Notes: a model not told the origin generated them from the letters alone. A stretch of 48,867 bases of DNA from Bdellovibrionales bacterium (GCA_020628165.1 JAHDFM010000025.1:1-48867), one strand, 5' to 3'. Positions 15,748 to 25,572 are shown, counted from the stretch's first letter. Numbers and translations are program-made.

Positions 15748-18700
15748 TTGTTTAAAAACGATGTGTTAAAATTTATAAAACTGCTCTTACTGGTCAGTAC
15801 TCCAGCTTTACTGACATCGTGCAGTTACGACAAAACTGAACTCACTCTCGGCTCTGCTTTTGATATAACTTGGGAATTTAACTCAAGCAACAATTACGAT
15901 TTTGATACCAACCTCGTTCAGTTTCAAAATGGCAAAGTAATTTTAAAGCCCCTTGATTTAGAAAATTCAGGCGAAGACTTTCAAGCTGGCAGCCATGCAG
16001 GATCTCACTTTTCACAAAATGCTTTATCAATGCAAACAAACCCTGAAACCAACATCATAAATCTTTTGCCTGATCACGCTGAAAACGTTGAAGCCTATTG
16101 GAGATTTGAAAATTCATGGGATGATCTTTCTAAAAACAATTACAATTTAACAGTTTCAGGAGATAGTTTAAATTCATCAGGTCCGAAAGTGGGAACTGCC
16201 TCTTCTTATTTTGATGGAGCTGGCGATGAAGCTAGAGTTGATATCACCGACTGGAATGCGACTGAGTACTCTCTTGTCTTGTGGGTTAAAACATCTAACC
16301 TTACGCAACCCCACCCTACTGGTGTATTTACTAACGATCAAGCATCTGGGGCGACTGGTGATTCTTTTCAAGTGACAATAGATGGTGTAGGTTCAGGGCA
16401 ATATCTATATCATTCAACAAACGGTTACTCTCTTCCTATTGGACCTATCAGTGAATCATGGGTTCACCTTGGAGTGACTTATGATGGCGCGACATTAAGA
16501 ACTTACTATGACGGAATTTTAACTTCAGAAACAACAGTTCCTCTATCCGCTGCCGGTTTGATGTTTCAAAACTATCACATTGGAACCAACAGAAACCGTG
16601 TCAATGACTTCGAAGGCAATATTGATGAAATTGCTGTATTTAGAAATCAACTTGAATCAGAAGATATTTATAAAATCTACTTCAATCAAAGTTCTAATTT
16701 CAATGAGCTCTCACCCAACTGGACTCCTAAGTGGGATAATATAGTTGGTTACTGGAAAATGGATGGTAACTGGAGTGACTCTTCTGGCCTTAATAATCAC
16801 GGTACTCCTCACAACAATGGTGTTACAGATGATAATCTTCCTGTCTTTTCTACTTCATCTCAAGTTGGAAATAGTTCTGCAGTCTTTGATGACGAAGTTG
16901 CTCTCCAATATGTTGAAATTAATAACTCACCTAGTTTAGAAAATTTTCAAGAATCTAGTTTTTCTATGCAAGTTTGGTACTTCCCAACTGAGCTGCCAAA
17001 CAATACAGACAACATAAATACCAACCATGGCTTACTCGTAAAGCAAGGCAATTCACTGGGTCTTATCTATCGTCCAGATGGACAATTTAACTTTGTACTA
17101 TGGGACAGTTCAAATGTTCAAAGAGCAGTGCAATCCATTCAAACATTCAATCCTGGAAAGTATTATCATATTGTTGGAGTTTTAAATAAAAATAATGATA
17201 CAGCCTACCTCTATATCAATGGTGAGCTAGTAAATACTTTAGATTTTAGTGGCCTATCAGTTCGAGAATATGGCGTTAGCCCAACACGTATTGGCGCAAG
17301 TAGCAATACAACGGCATCTACTAGTTATGGAGCCTATTCAGATGGTTTTTTAGATGATGCTGTTATATGGAATTCAGCTCTCTCTGCTTCAGATGTCAAA
17401 CTTATTTATGATCGCCAAAAACAAAAGTTCTCTAGCCAATTTGAATCTGAAGTTTTTGATTTGGGTAGCACAACCTCATCATGGCCGGATCTTTCTTGGG
17501 TTACAACTCTCCCCTTCAACAAAGAACTTGTTGGTGACTACGACAATGATGGCAACCCTGAAAGTGAAAACACAGCGAGTTATTCTAAACTTAGTGAAAC
17601 TTTAAATATTGGTTTAGTTGCTTATTATGCTTTCAATGAATCACAGTACTCGGGACTCACCGGAGAAATCAAAGATCTGAGCGGAAACAATCATGATGGT
17701 CAAATCTCTCCTGGAGGTGCAACAAATACAATTCCTGGTAAATTTAATAAGACACTACCACTCAACACCAGACTCCACATTCCGGCAGCGAGTGCACCAA
17801 CAATTTCTGACAGCTTTTCTATTTCTATCTGGGTGAAAGGCAATGGCCAAAATGCGACCGCCTTCTGGTCAAACATTGCTAAAGGAGATGGCTCCAACTA
17901 TTTGAATTACATAAAAATTGAACCCACTTCTGGGGCCATGACATACGGAATTAACTTAAGAACTAATGGAGTTGGAAACCAGACTTTAAGGTCAACCTCG
18001 GACGTTCTAGATGGTGATTATCACCACGTTGTTTTTACTGCAGATGGCACAAATCTAAAAATATTTGTGGATGGAGTTGAAGAAGGCTCAAGAACTTATG
18101 CTATCGCTGGTGGCTCTACCATCGATGATCCGACAGCCAACTTGAATATCGGAGACACCGGCAGTGAAATCATTCTCGATGAAGTTGCCATCTGGAGCCG
18201 TGACCTAACGGATGATGAAGTTCAGCAATTGTACCGGAGAGGAGCTAACCGAGTGAAATTTCAAGTCAAAAGCTGCATCGACTCTGCTTGCAACTGCAAA
18301 AGCTATAACGTAGCACCCGCAGGAAGTGAGACCGACTGTGATGGCGATGGCACACCAAACTTAACAGACACTGATGACATTCACAAAGCCGACTTCATTG
18401 GCCCAGGTGGTGATGGCACCACTTACTACAGTGAGCTTTTTAATAGAGCTCCTAGTGACATCACTTTTAACTGCGCACTCAATACCACCGATAGTGATCC
18501 CGGTGTTTGTGTCGATGATGAAATCTCACAAGTTGGCAATTCAAAACCAACTCATCCAGAATTTTTAAATCTTGATTATACTCAGTTTGTGACACCTGCG
18601 ATCAACAGGTACGCCCAGTACCGCGTTTTGTTAGAAGCCGATGACAACACGGCTTGCAGTGGTGCGCCTTGCCTTCCAGAGCTCAGCTCGGTCAGTCTTA

Positions 18701-19038
18701 ACCCAAACAATGCTGTTAAATACTCAAGTGAGTATGTAGAAATAAAACCAAAAAACGCCATCAGTTTTATCTCTATTAAAGATGCAAAAATCACAGCCGA
18801 TGATTGTGCCAGTTTCCGCCTTCACCGAGGTCCAAACTCATATTATCACGACGGCTCGTCTTGGGTTTTGGTAAGTGATGAGTCACACAGAAACATTGCC
18901 TCTGAAGTAACCACTCACATCAAACAGTTTGCCTCCCAATTCGGAGCTGGAGAGCTTGAAGTCATTGGTTATTTGAAATCAGACATCACACAAAGCGATC
19001 AGTGCAGCATTGAATCTATAGATGTTAACTACGAGTAA
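15748..19038 (+). CDS. large surface lipoprotein with three LamG-like domains
   Basis: The 1096-residue product starts at TTG and has a type II signal peptide with lipobox LTSC (Cys25). Three concanavalin/LamG-like jelly rolls are visible by their openings: VEAYWRFENSWDDLS near 114, IVGYWKMDGNWSDSSG near 332 and LVAYYAFNESQYSG near 623. Each ends in a strand such as NIDEIAVFRN or LDEVAIWSRDL. The last 250 residues are Asp- and Cys-rich (CIDSACNCK, DCDGDGTPNLTDTDD); the DGDGTPNLTDTDD stretch resembles a calcium-binding thrombospondin type 3 repeat. LamG domains usually bind sugars or proteins on other surfaces, so adhesion or carbohydrate binding at the cell surface is a fair inference. The stop is 10 bases from that of purF on the other strand. 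Confidence 0.85.
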   Translation: MFKNDVLKFIKLLLLVSTPALLTSCSYDKTELTLGSAFDITWEFNSSNNYDFDTNLVQFQNGKVILKPLDLENSGEDFQAGSHAGSHFSQNALSMQTNPETNIINLLPDHAENVEAYWRFENSWDDLSKNNYNLTVSGDSLNSSGPKVGTASSYFDGAGDEARVDITDWNATEYSLVLWVKTSNLTQPHPTGVFTNDQASGATGDSFQVTIDGVGSGQYLYHSTNGYSLPIGPISESWVHLGVTYDGATLRTYYDGILTSETTVPLSAAGLMFQNYHIGTNRNRVNDFEGNIDEIAVFRNQLESEDIYKIYFNQSSNFNELSPNWTPKWDNIVGYWKMDGNWSDSSGLNNHGTPHNNGVTDDNLPVFSTSSQVGNSSAVFDDEVALQYVEINNSPSLENFQESSFSMQVWYFPTELPNNTDNINTNHGLLVKQGNSLGLIYRPDGQFNFVLWDSSNVQRAVQSIQTFNPGKYYHIVGVLNKNNDTAYLYINGELVNTLDFSGLSVREYGVSPTRIGASSNTTASTSYGAYSDGFLDDAVIWNSALSASDVKLIYDRQKQKFSSQFESEVFDLGSTTSSWPDLSWVTTLPFNKELVGDYDNDGNPESENTASYSKLSETLNIGLVAYYAFNESQYSGLTGEIKDLSGNNHDGQISPGGATNTIPGKFNKTLPLNTRLHIPAASAPTISDSFSISIWVKGNGQNATAFWSNIAKGDGSNYLNYIKIEPTSGAMTYGINLRTNGVGNQTLRSTSDVLDGDYHHVVFTADGTNLKIFVDGVEEGSRTYAIAGGSTIDDPTANLNIGDTGSEIILDEVAIWSRDLTDDEVQQLYRRGANRVKFQVKSCIDSACNCKSYNVAPAGSETDCDGDGTPNLTDTDDIHKADFIGPGGDGTTYYSELFNRAPSDITFNCALNTTDSDPGVCVDDEISQVGNSKPTHPEFLNLDYTQFVTPAINRYAQYRVLLEADDNTACSGAPCLPELSSVSLNPNNAVKYSSEYVEIKPKNAISFISIKDAKITADDCASFRLHRGPNSYYHDGSSWVLVSDESHRNIASEVTTHIKQFASQFGAGELEVIGYLKSDITQSDQCSIESIDVNYE

Positions 19039-19047
19039 AAAAAATAA

Positions 19048-20514
19048 TTATCTTTTAGAGCGATTTTTGTAAAGCTTTTCTAAATAGTCTTCATCGATAT
19101 CGCCGCACAAGTACTGACCCGTAAATACTGAGTCTTCAAAGCTTTTGATCTCAGGATTACCTTCAACACAGGAGTTGTAAAGGTTTTCGAGGCTTTGAAA
19201 AATAAGGCCATCCGCACCAATGATATCGTTGATCTGCTCAACACTGCGGTTGTGAGCAATCAGCTCATCAGCTGCTGGCATGTCAATGCCGTAAACATTT
19301 GGGTATTTCACCATAGGAGCCGCTGAGGCGAAATAAACTTTATTGGCTCCTGCTTCGCGGGCCATGGCGACGATCTCTTTGCTGGTTGTTCCTCTAACAA
19401 TAGAGTCGTCTACAAGAAGTACATCCTTGCCTTTAAATTCAAGATCAATGGTATTTAACTTTTGTCGCACAGATTTTTTGCGTGTCTCTTGCCCTGGCAT
19501 AATAAAAGTGCGTCCAATGTAACGGTTTTTAACAAAACCCTCTCTGAACTTAATTTCTAGTTTTTTAGCGAGCACGGCAGCGGCTGTTCTACTGGTATCA
19601 GGTATAGGCATCACCACATCTATGTTTTTATCAGCCCACTGATCACTGATTTGGTCGGCGAGCTTATTGCCTAATCTTAACCTCGTTTTATAAACAGAGA
19701 TATTATCAATCACTGAATCTGGGCGAGCGAGATACACAAACTCAAACAAACAGGGTGTGTGTGGTTTCTGAATCGTGGTGTTTTTGTGCCAGAAGACATC
19801 TCCTTGCAAATTAATGAACACACACTCTCCGGGCTCAATATTTTTAACAAACTCAAAACCAAGTTGATCAAGAGCCACAGACTCAGACGCAATCAGATGA
19901 TTGATTTTGCCGTCTTTGTCTTTTTGAGTGCCGTAAACAAGAGGGCGTATCCCGTGTGGATCTCTAAATGCAACTAAACCAAGCCCAGAAATTAAGGCCG
20001 TCACAGCATAAGCCCCCACGCAACGGTTTTGAACATTTGTGACACTGGCAAAAATTTCTTCTTTAGTAGGTTTTATTTTTTGACTCTGCGCCTGCAGTTC
20101 ATGAGCTAAAATATTGAGTAAAACCTCTGAATCAGAGCTTGTGTTTAAATGACGAAAATTATTGTGCTCCAGCTCATCAATCAACTGTTCTGTATTTACA
20201 AGGTTACCATTGTGAGCAAGAGTGATCCCAAAGGGAGAGTTCACATAAAACGGCTGTGCCAGCTCCTCAGAGTCTGAACCGGCTGTTGGGTAGCGAACAT
20301 GGCCAATGCCAATATTGCCTTTGAGTCGAATCATGTGGCGCGTTCGCACAACATCTCTAACTAGGCCTGCGCCTTTCACTAAATGAATGCGCCCAGAAGG
20401 GTCTAACGTAGAAATACCAGCGGCATCTTGACCACGATGCTGAAGAGCTGTCAGACCATCAAAGATGTCTGAATTGACAGGACTTGATTTAATAACTCCA
20501 ATAACTCCGCACAT
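19048..20514 (-). CDS. purF: amidophosphoribosyltransferase
   Basis: The 488-residue product begins MCGVIGVI, so after Met removal Cys is the N-terminal nucleophile of the class II glutaminase domain (LQHRGQDAAGIST follows). The phosphoribosyltransferase half carries the PRPP-binding loop VLLVDDSIVRGTT. It catalyses the first committed step of purine synthesis, PRPP plus glutamine to phosphoribosylamine. It lies apart from the main purine operon at 27-35 kb and appears to be a single-gene unit, convergent with the LamG lipoprotein gene. The insertion and C-terminal region are of normal length. Confidence 0.97.
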   Translation of the reverse strand: MCGVIGVIKSSPVNSDIFDGLTALQHRGQDAAGISTLDPSGRIHLVKGAGLVRDVVRTRHMIRLKGNIGIGHVRYPTAGSDSEELAQPFYVNSPFGITLAHNGNLVNTEQLIDELEHNNFRHLNTSSDSEVLLNILAHELQAQSQKIKPTKEEIFASVTNVQNRCVGAYAVTALISGLGLVAFRDPHGIRPLVYGTQKDKDGKINHLIASESVALDQLGFEFVKNIEPGECVFINLQGDVFWHKNTTIQKPHTPCLFEFVYLARPDSVIDNISVYKTRLRLGNKLADQISDQWADKNIDVVMPIPDTSRTAAAVLAKKLEIKFREGFVKNRYIGRTFIMPGQETRKKSVRQKLNTIDLEFKGKDVLLVDDSIVRGTTSKEIVAMAREAGANKVYFASAAPMVKYPNVYGIDMPAADELIAHNRSVEQINDIIGADGLIFQSLENLYNSCVEGNPEIKSFEDSVFTGQYLCGDIDEDYLEKLYKNRSKR

Positions 20515-20614
20515 AAGAAATAAGTATCATGATCAATTTTAGAATTCAAAGACTGTTTTGCTCAGAATGAAGGGATTACAGCGGACTTTTTTATTTACTG
20601 AAATAAGAGCTCTA

Positions 20615-21505
20615 TCAAAAAACATGTCTGCGCAGGGCCTGAAGGTTGTCACTATACTCTTCAGCCTTCATTTGCTGGGTGCAAACGTACATTTTGTCTA
20701 AATGACCAACAATGTCTTTGTGGTAAGGATTTATCGCTAGAGCTTTTTCAAAATGAATGACTGCATTTTGATAATCGTTTTGCAGCAAGCTCTTTTCAGC
20801 TTCTACCAGAGAGGTCTGCCACAACGAACTGTCCACTGAGACAAGACTTGCCTTTATATCATTCAATTGCTGCTTATAGGCTGTTGGAAATAAAACGAGG
20901 TCTTCTTTTGAACCCCCATTACCCGCTTCAGCTTGAAAGTAATTGTGTATGGCCAAAAAAAGAACTTCAGCTTCAGACTGACAATAACTACGAGTTTTGA
21001 GCTTCTGCTCCTCTTCAGGGTGACTGAAAAAACTAAACTCAGTCAGTATAGCCGGAATCTGCAAACGAGCACACTCTCGCAAAACATACAGGCCATCTTT
21101 AAACACCCAGTTATCAGAAAAGCCAAAGGCCTCCCCTCGGTCCGTCTTTGAGAGCTCAGTTTTAAAGCTGTTGATCAATTGCTGAGGCAAGCTGTCAACA
21201 TTGGTGTGAATGTAAAAAAATGGGAAATTAATAGATTCAATCACAGGGTCACAACTGGCGTGATGAACAGACAAAAACAAGTCCGCCTTACTGTCTTTGG
21301 CAAGTTGAACTCGTGACTCTAAAGACGTCTCAAAGTCTCTCCGCCGAGTTAAAGTGGCCAGATAACCTTTGGCTTCCAACAGAAACTTCAACTCCCTAGC
21401 CACTCTAAGGTTGATCCACTCTTCTCGCTCCCCAGTTGGGCCTTGGCGAAATGGGTCTTTACCCATTGTGCCGCCATGTCCGGGGTCAATCACTATGTGC
21501 TTCAC
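20615..21505 (-). CDS. Amidase_3-type N-acetylmuramoyl-L-alanine amidase without signal peptide, C-terminal TPR-like tail
   Basis: The 296-residue product starts directly with MKHIVIDPGHGG and has no export signal. Zinc ligands and catalytic Glu of the Amidase_3 family are in place: His10, Glu28 (GEREEWINL), His81 (DLFLSVHHA) and Glu156 (PAILTEFSF). Residues about 215-285 look like TPR helices (LLQNDYQNAVIHFEKALAINPYHKDI). The fold cleaves the MurNAc-L-Ala bond. Family members are usually exported, so a cytosolic version downstream of ldcA and mpl suggests a role in recycling, like AmpD but from an unrelated family. Its start overlaps the mpl stop by 4 bases (ATGA). The enzyme class is firm; the cytosolic role is inference. 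Confidence 0.9.
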   Translation of the reverse strand: MKHIVIDPGHGGTMGKDPFRQGPTGEREEWINLRVARELKFLLEAKGYLATLTRRRDFETSLESRVQLAKDSKADLFLSVHHASCDPVIESINFPFFYIHTNVDSLPQQLINSFKTELSKTDRGEAFGFSDNWVFKDGLYVLRECARLQIPAILTEFSFFSHPEEEQKLKTRSYCQSEAEVLFLAIHNYFQAEAGNGGSKEDLVLFPTAYKQQLNDIKASLVSVDSSLWQTSLVEAEKSLLQNDYQNAVIHFEKALAINPYHKDIVGHLDKMYVCTQQMKAEEYSDNLQALRRHVF

Positions 21506-22953
21506 AGAGTGATATCAGCCTGATTTAGAGTTTTTTTTTGAGCCAAGGCTTGTATCAATTTTTTATAAAGTCCATCAAAGCCGCCATTGCTCATTATCAG
21601 TATAACATCTCCCTCTTCAACGGTGGTTTGTAAGAAATCAACTATTTTTTCAGTCTCAGGAAAAGTGAATGCTTGCACCTGGTTTTCTTTAAGGTCTGCA
21701 ACTAATCTGTCTGAACTGAACCTGTCTTGTTCAGCTATGTTAGTTTGATTGAAAGGCTGTGCTATTATGGCGACATCTGTTTGTAAAAACGATTTTATAT
21801 AATCCTGTTGGAAAATATTACGCCTGGACGTTGCAGAACGGGGTTCAAACAAAGAGATCAAACGTCGCCCAGGAAACTGCTCACGCATAGAGGCCACTGT
21901 CAACCCAACTGCTGTAGGGTGATGAGCAAAGTCCTCCACAACGGTGACTCCTGCTTGATCGCTAATAATTTCTTGGCGTCTTTTAACACCTTTGAAATTA
22001 GCTAAACCTTGTAGTATGTGTGTGCGCTTTAACTTCATTTCGTTGGCTAAAGCAAACGTGGCCAAAGCATTCATGCTGTTGTGGTGACCAAAGACCTTCA
22101 AAGCAAGGTCTCCGACAGGAGTTCCCTGTTTGTACACAGCCATCTGATTGCGGCCTGAAATGTTCACTCTCTTGCCAAAGTAGTAATCAGAAGACTTGCT
22201 TTCACCATATGAAAAGGTTTTGCAACTGGCGTGATGAATGATTTTTTTAATATTTGGACAATCGCCATTGTAAACTAAGCTACCGTCTTCAGGAATGAGC
22301 TTCAAAAGCTTTGAGAACTCAGCTAAAATCTGCTCGATGCTTGAGTAAATATCGGCATGATCAAATTCAATGCCAGTGAGAATCACAAACTTTGGTTTGT
22401 AATGAACAAACTTAGGCACCTTATCAAAAAAAGCCGTGTCGTACTCATCCCCTTCGATAACGAAGTAATCGCCTTTGGCCACTTGAAAAGATTTATTAAA
22501 ATTCTGTGGAATGCCGCCAACAAAAAAACCAGGCTCTTCACCAGCAGTTTGCATCAGCACAGACATCATTGATGTCGTTGTTGTTTTGCCATGAGTTCCA
22601 CTGATGACAACCGCTTGCCGATCAGCAATTAAGACATCTCCCATGGCTTTGGGCAGACTTGTGTAAGGGATGTTTGAAGAAAGCAATGCTTGTGCTTCTG
22701 GATTGTTGCGAGAGATGACATTGCCTACAATCACAAAATCAGGTTTATATGCTAAGTTCTCTGCTTTATAGCCTTGCTGGATTTCAATGTCTAAATCAGC
22801 AAGCATGGTTGACATCGGAGGGTAAACATTTTGATCACTCCCCTTCACTTGGTAGCCAAGCTCTTGAAGTAAGCCCGCGAGGCTTGCCATGGCTGTGCCA
22901 CAAATGCCCATGAGGTGTATTTTAGATCCTGGTTGAAGATCAGTGATAGTCAT
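21502..22953 (-). CDS. mpl: UDP-N-acetylmuramate:L-alanyl-gamma-D-glutamyl-meso-diaminopimelate ligase
   Basis: The 483-residue product has the Mpl opening IHLMGICGTAMASLAGLL and GSDQNVYPPMSTML, the P-loop GTHGKTTTTSMMS and the Mur-ligase segments DYFVIEGDEYDTAFFDK and VEDFAHHPTAV. Mpl joins the recycled tripeptide to UDP-MurNAc, returning murein peptides to the cell-wall pathway. The NVYPPMST signature separates it from MurC. ATG at 22953 is preferred because GGAG (22961-22964) is spaced 7 bases from it; a start six codons earlier lies ahead of that site. Its first bases overlap the end of ldcA by 14, and its end overlaps the amidase start. Confidence 0.95.
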   Translation of the reverse strand: MTITDLQPGSKIHLMGICGTAMASLAGLLQELGYQVKGSDQNVYPPMSTMLADLDIEIQQGYKAENLAYKPDFVIVGNVISRNNPEAQALLSSNIPYTSLPKAMGDVLIADRQAVVISGTHGKTTTTSMMSVLMQTAGEEPGFFVGGIPQNFNKSFQVAKGDYFVIEGDEYDTAFFDKVPKFVHYKPKFVILTGIEFDHADIYSSIEQILAEFSKLLKLIPEDGSLVYNGDCPNIKKIIHHASCKTFSYGESKSSDYYFGKRVNISGRNQMAVYKQGTPVGDLALKVFGHHNSMNALATFALANEMKLKRTHILQGLANFKGVKRRQEIISDQAGVTVVEDFAHHPTAVGLTVASMREQFPGRRLISLFEPRSATSRRNIFQQDYIKSFLQTDVAIIAQPFNQTNIAEQDRFSSDRLVADLKENQVQAFTFPETEKIVDFLQTTVEEGDVILIMSNGGFDGLYKKLIQALAQKKTLNQADITL

Positions 22954-23908
22954 CCTTAACTCCTGTTGCAATTTCTATGGTTGGTTTATCTCCGAGCTGA
23001 AGTTTCGCTCTTGTCATAAGAGGCACCGGTCTTTGCTTTGTCGAGTGACCCAGCGGTAAATTTTTTAGCACAGGAAAGTTTACTGATTTAGCAAAACGCT
23101 TTTGCACGTCTTTCCATAGTGCTTTTGAGTCTTTTTCTACACCGCCAACAAAGTCTCCAAATATAAGTGCACGGATCCCGTTAAAGTAACCGGCTTGTTG
23201 CAATTGCACCAACATACGATCGACGCGGTAACCCCGCTCGCCAATATCTTCTATGGCCAGTATTTGCCCCTTAGCATGAGCCTGGTAAGGCGTGCCCAAC
23301 GAGGCCAGTATTATAGTTAAGTTGCCACCTGTCACAGTTGAACGAATGAGCTTACTTTCTTTAGCTTGATCATTGAGAGGCTTTAAATTTTTATAAATGA
23401 CATTTTTTTTGTGAGAAAAAAGAATATTTTTTAAATCATTTAGCTCTTTCTTGCTCACGGACTTATCCACAACTTCTTCTAGCATAGAAGCATGTAGGCT
23501 TGGCCACTGCCACTTATAATTAACGTATGCATGCAAATGAGTGATGTCACTGTACCCGACAATGAGTTTTGGTAGTTTTGGCTGTTTTAAACGCGATAAC
23601 ATTGGTAACAAGCGCGAAGCCCCATAACCGCCTCGCAAGCACCAAATCACTTTTGAATCCTTTGCCTCAAGAGCTTTCTTAAGCTGTATGTAACGATTTT
23701 CATCAGAGCTGGCACAAAGCAAATCAGAACCAAAGATGCCCGGTTGATAACGTGCTTGTAAGCCAAGGCTCTCTATGAACTTCAATGATCTTTTTAAAGT
23801 TTTGAAGTCCGTGCCTGACGAAGGAGCTATGACATCAACGATGTCTCCTGGCTCCAAACATTGCCATTGTTTAATATTTTTTAAATCAAGTTTAACCGTT
23901 TTCAACAT
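22940..23908 (-). CDS. ldcA: LD-carboxypeptidase (S66 family)
   Basis: The 322-residue product contains the S66 elements: VIAPSSGTD near 27-34, CLRGGYGASRLL, nucleophile Ser120 in IVGYSDITHLH, Glu220 in AIEDIGERGYRVD and His288 in GHSTKQRP. The Ser-Glu-His triad is therefore intact. LdcA removes the terminal D-Ala from murein tetrapeptides in the cytosol, producing the tripeptide that Mpl uses. No signal peptide is present, as expected. It is the first gene of ldcA-mpl-amidase. The gene symbol is by function; microcin-immunity (MccF) relatives share the fold but the context favours LdcA. Confidence 0.92.
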   Translation of the reverse strand: MLKTVKLDLKNIKQWQCLEPGDIVDVIAPSSGTDFKTLKRSLKFIESLGLQARYQPGIFGSDLLCASSDENRYIQLKKALEAKDSKVIWCLRGGYGASRLLPMLSRLKQPKLPKLIVGYSDITHLHAYVNYKWQWPSLHASMLEEVVDKSVSKKELNDLKNILFSHKKNVIYKNLKPLNDQAKESKLIRSTVTGGNLTIILASLGTPYQAHAKGQILAIEDIGERGYRVDRMLVQLQQAGYFNGIRALIFGDFVGGVEKDSKALWKDVQKRFAKSVNFPVLKNLPLGHSTKQRPVPLMTRAKLQLGDKPTIEIATGVKDDYH

Positions 23909-24059
23909 TTTGATATGCTATCTAATTTTAACTCATAGAGCAACTCATTGAGTCCCTCCCCCATGTATTATCTAAACTCATATTGGTAGGTGGGCTCGTT
24001 AAAGGGTTCAATAGAAACCGCTCTTGTTGCCAAGCCAAGGTTCGGGTAAATTAATAACT

Positions 24060-24752
24060 ATGCGATACCACACAAGTTGGCCTGAGAAGGCTCAAGATGC
24101 CTTTGAAAAGATTATAGCCTCTCATGGGGGTTGGAACGCTTGGGACCACCTCGATCAAATTGATTTTGACATTGAAAAAATGTCAGGGTTTTTAATGTGG
24201 GTAAAGGGTCTAAATCGCACCTTTTTTAAACCTCAGAGAATGACAGTCTTCCCCAAAGAACAGAGGGCTCAATTTCACTATCTCAACCATAGAGATGAGT
24301 ACTTTAATGGAAAAGTTCAACTTGGCTCACCGACGGTAGGTCATTATAATTCATTTAAAAAAAGTACTTTTGAAAAGTGGACACCTTGGCATGGAACTTA
24401 CTTTTTTGGATATGCTTGGTGCAACTACTTAAGCTACCCGTTCTCAATGGCACAACATAAGCTTGTCAATTACACTTTGAACAGTTCTTCATCTCAGTTT
24501 GTCATTGAGTTTCCTGAAGATAAAATCACTCACAGCCATCGACAAACCTTTTACTTCAATGAAAAGCACCTTTTGCATCGCCATGATTACCGGGCTCGTA
24601 TAGCAGGCCCTTTTGTCTATGGGGCCCATTGCACTGAAGGGTACGTCGAATATAAAGGCATTAAGTTTCCTCGTGTTCGCAAAGTTTGGCCTCGTTTTGG
24701 TCCTTTAACTTTGCCAGTTTACGGAATCTACGGAAAAATGAAGTTCGTTTAA
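24060..24752 (+). CDS. conserved protein of unknown function
   Basis: About 230 residues from the ATG at 24060; a TTG at 24024 would add 12 residues and neither has a good ribosome site. The sequence is rich in Trp, Tyr, Phe and His (HGGWNAWDHLDQI near the start, WTPWHGTYFFGYAWCNYL in the middle, TEGYVEYKGIKFPRVRKVWP near the end). There is no signal peptide. Alternating strands in the second half suggest a beta-rich fold that may bind a hydrophobic ligand, but I do not recognise a family. It is divergent from ldcA and its stop is 4 bases from the next, convergent gene. Confidence 0.6.
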   Translation: MRYHTSWPEKAQDAFEKIIASHGGWNAWDHLDQIDFDIEKMSGFLMWVKGLNRTFFKPQRMTVFPKEQRAQFHYLNHRDEYFNGKVQLGSPTVGHYNSFKKSTFEKWTPWHGTYFFGYAWCNYLSYPFSMAQHKLVNYTLNSSSSQFVIEFPEDKITHSHRQTFYFNEKHLLHRHDYRARIAGPFVYGAHCTEGYVEYKGIKFPRVRKVWPRFGPLTLPVYGIYGKMKFV

Positions 24753-24756
24753 ATTA

Positions 24757-25572
24757 TTAAAATGTAGTTTGCGACAAAGAGCTCACTGTTCTTGTCAGCT
24801 TTAGTATAGCTTGTGTGTTTTCACTGAGATCTTCAATGCAAGAGTAAGATCTAAATCTCTGCCCGAGTGCGTTTTGGGCATACAAACGAATCACTTTGCG
24901 TTGACATTTTGGTTTTGAAAATTTTCTTTTTATTTTTGAAAGCTGCGCTGTTAAGTATGTTATGTCTTCTGCTTGCAACTGCACTATTCTTTCATCGCCA
25001 TAGTTTGTTTTGTAAGCCATTTTATTTTGGTTGCCCGTTAGGACCATAAAGACACTGCTTTTGTCACCGTAGTCCATATTTAGCGTTAATAAATTCTTTG
25101 CAGATTTGTCGTGACTTGCTAAAACTCGGTTAACGACATATTTTTCATTTTGATCGCGATCCTCACAAAGACGAGTTAAAATTTGGTTCGGAGGATTGAT
25201 ACAAAGACCTTTCTGAGTGATAAATTCATAAACAATTCTTTGATGAAAATCAGCTGTCTTATTTAACAGACTCACGTTACAAACTTGAATTGAAGACGTT
25301 TTTGCATTGTAAATAAAGTCTGGCAAGATGGATAAGTTAAATCCACACCCCTTGTAAGAGAGCTTTAAATCTTTAATGCTTTGCTTGAGGGTAGAGTCTT
25401 GCCCAAGTACAAGAATAAGCTCATTTTTAGCACTGTCTAATGAAGCCCCTAAACCACCTGATACTTTTTTAACTTGAAGTTGTTCTGTATTGTTTTTATT
25501 TTGCTGAACCAAAAAAACAATCAAAAATACAAACATTCCAAACACAATAAACTTAGCAAATATATTTTTCAT
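24757..25572 (-). CDS. membrane-anchored or exported protein of unknown function
   Basis: From the ATG at 25572 the product is 271 residues, with an N-terminal hydrophobic segment (residues 4-22) that is either an uncleaved anchor or a signal. Earlier in-frame starts (25581, or GTG at 25644) exist, and none has a clear Shine-Dalgarno. The outer part has several Cys (YKGCGFN, IQVCNV, GLCINPP, RLCEDR, KCQRK, YSCIED), in line with disulphides in the periplasm. No known domain. It is single, convergent with the gene ending at 24752. Confidence 0.55.
   Translation of the reverse strand: MKNIFAKFIVFGMFVFLIVFLVQQNKNNTEQLQVKKVSGGLGASLDSAKNELILVLGQDSTLKQSIKDLKLSYKGCGFNLSILPDFIYNAKTSSIQVCNVSLLNKTADFHQRIVYEFITQKGLCINPPNQILTRLCEDRDQNEKYVVNRVLASHDKSAKNLLTLNMDYGDKSSVFMVLTGNQNKMAYKTNYGDERIVQLQAEDITYLTAQLSKIKRKFSKPKCQRKVIRLYAQNALGQRFRSYSCIEDLSENTQAILKLTRTVSSLSQTTF

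Noticed and set aside
20562-20576. Possible inverted-repeat remnant upstream of purF
   Set aside because: GCTCAGAATGAAGG resembles one arm end but is too short and has no partner arm.
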